A DNA stretch of 5,269 nt, taken from assembly GCA_947462515.1 (NCBI GenBank), contig CANHPJ010000155.1:1-5269 (forward strand), given 5' to 3'. Positions 5,102 through 5,269 of this stretch are shown here, piece after piece. Both the position numbers and the translations under genes were made by a program. This DNA comes from Bacteroidota bacterium. GTDB lineage: Bacteria; Bacteroidota; Bacteroidia; JACCXN01. Below the pieces are notes generated by a model. That model saw nothing but the letters and a program-made list of their open reading frames with translations. It was not told the origin of the DNA and searched no databases. Position 1 is the first letter of the stretch. Every line of letters starts with the position of its first letter.

Positions 5102-5269
5102 TAAATTTCTTTTAGCTTCATGCGTTCAAACAATAAATTACAATATAACTCAATCATGTTAAATAAATAAGGGGTTTAAAAGTCTTTGAATGGCATTTTT
5201 TGTAGCAGTTTTTTCAATGAATTATTCTAACCCTAGTTTTAGCTTTTGGCTAAACGATAAATGAAATAC

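Larger units (their letters stand above)
4747..5269. other. Right-end non-coding stretch with possible micropeptide, hairpin and a late ATG
   Basis: No long reading frame exists here on either strand. Besides the two features listed separately, there is an AT-only inverted repeat GAAAATTT/AAATTTTC (4788-4795 and 4806-4813). The word CCCTAGTT occurs twice (5029-5036 and 5231-5238), and a small stem TTTAGC/GCTAAA lies just before an ATG at 5261. That ATG follows CGATAA and reads Met-Lys-Tyr to the window edge. It could start the next plus-strand gene, but three codons prove nothing. Confidence 0.5.

Noticed and set aside
1..5269. CRISPR array, tRNA, rRNA, insertion sequence or phage genes
   Set aside because: I looked for regularly spaced repeats, cloverleaf-like segments, transposase motifs and phage motifs and saw none.

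Overview
The window looks like a piece of a Bacteroidota (Bacteroidetes) chromosome. The DNA is AT-rich, no gene has a Shine-Dalgarno sequence, and every confident gene starts right after a TTAA(A) run (three of the five share TTAAAATGAA). The recognisable proteins also fit: an HU-family DNA-binding protein, a BBP2/OmpL-like outer-membrane barrel and an HlyD/MacA-type membrane fusion protein. Genus cannot be told from this sequence.

Left half (1-2677), all on the minus strand. Read in transcription order, it holds an HU-type nucleoid protein (2677-2405) with its own strong intrinsic terminator (2386-2357), an outer-membrane beta-barrel of the putative porin-2 family (2199-1090), and, 82 bp further on, the first 335 residues of a periplasmic adaptor (membrane fusion protein) of a tripartite efflux or export pump. 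The adaptor runs off the left edge (1007 to beyond 1). The barrel and adaptor may share a transcript. HU is insulated from them by the terminator.

Middle (2678-3239). This is a 562 bp divergent intergenic region. On the HU side there is a weak promoter candidate. On the other side, three inverted repeats are packed into 75 bp (3125-3199) just ahead of the next gene.

Right half (3240-5269), plus strand. Two consecutive genes (3240-3983 and 4129-4746) encode soluble, almost purely alpha-helical proteins with no signal peptide or membrane span. The first has a phasin-like layout: amphipathic helices, no cysteine, and a Pro/Lys/Ala-rich flexible tail. The second is coiled-coil-like. Granule-surface (polyhydroxyalkanoate phasin or PhaE-like) proteins are the best guess, but it is an inference from architecture, since I recognise no diagnostic motif. 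The last 520 bp hold no long gene. They contain a possible 27-residue amphipathic peptide (4930-5013), a strong 15-bp inverted repeat (5046-5101), and an ATG at 5261 that may start a gene beyond the window.

The possible novelty is the right-hand block: the two helical proteins, their dyad-rich leader with a shared half-site, the candidate micropeptide and the large hairpin.
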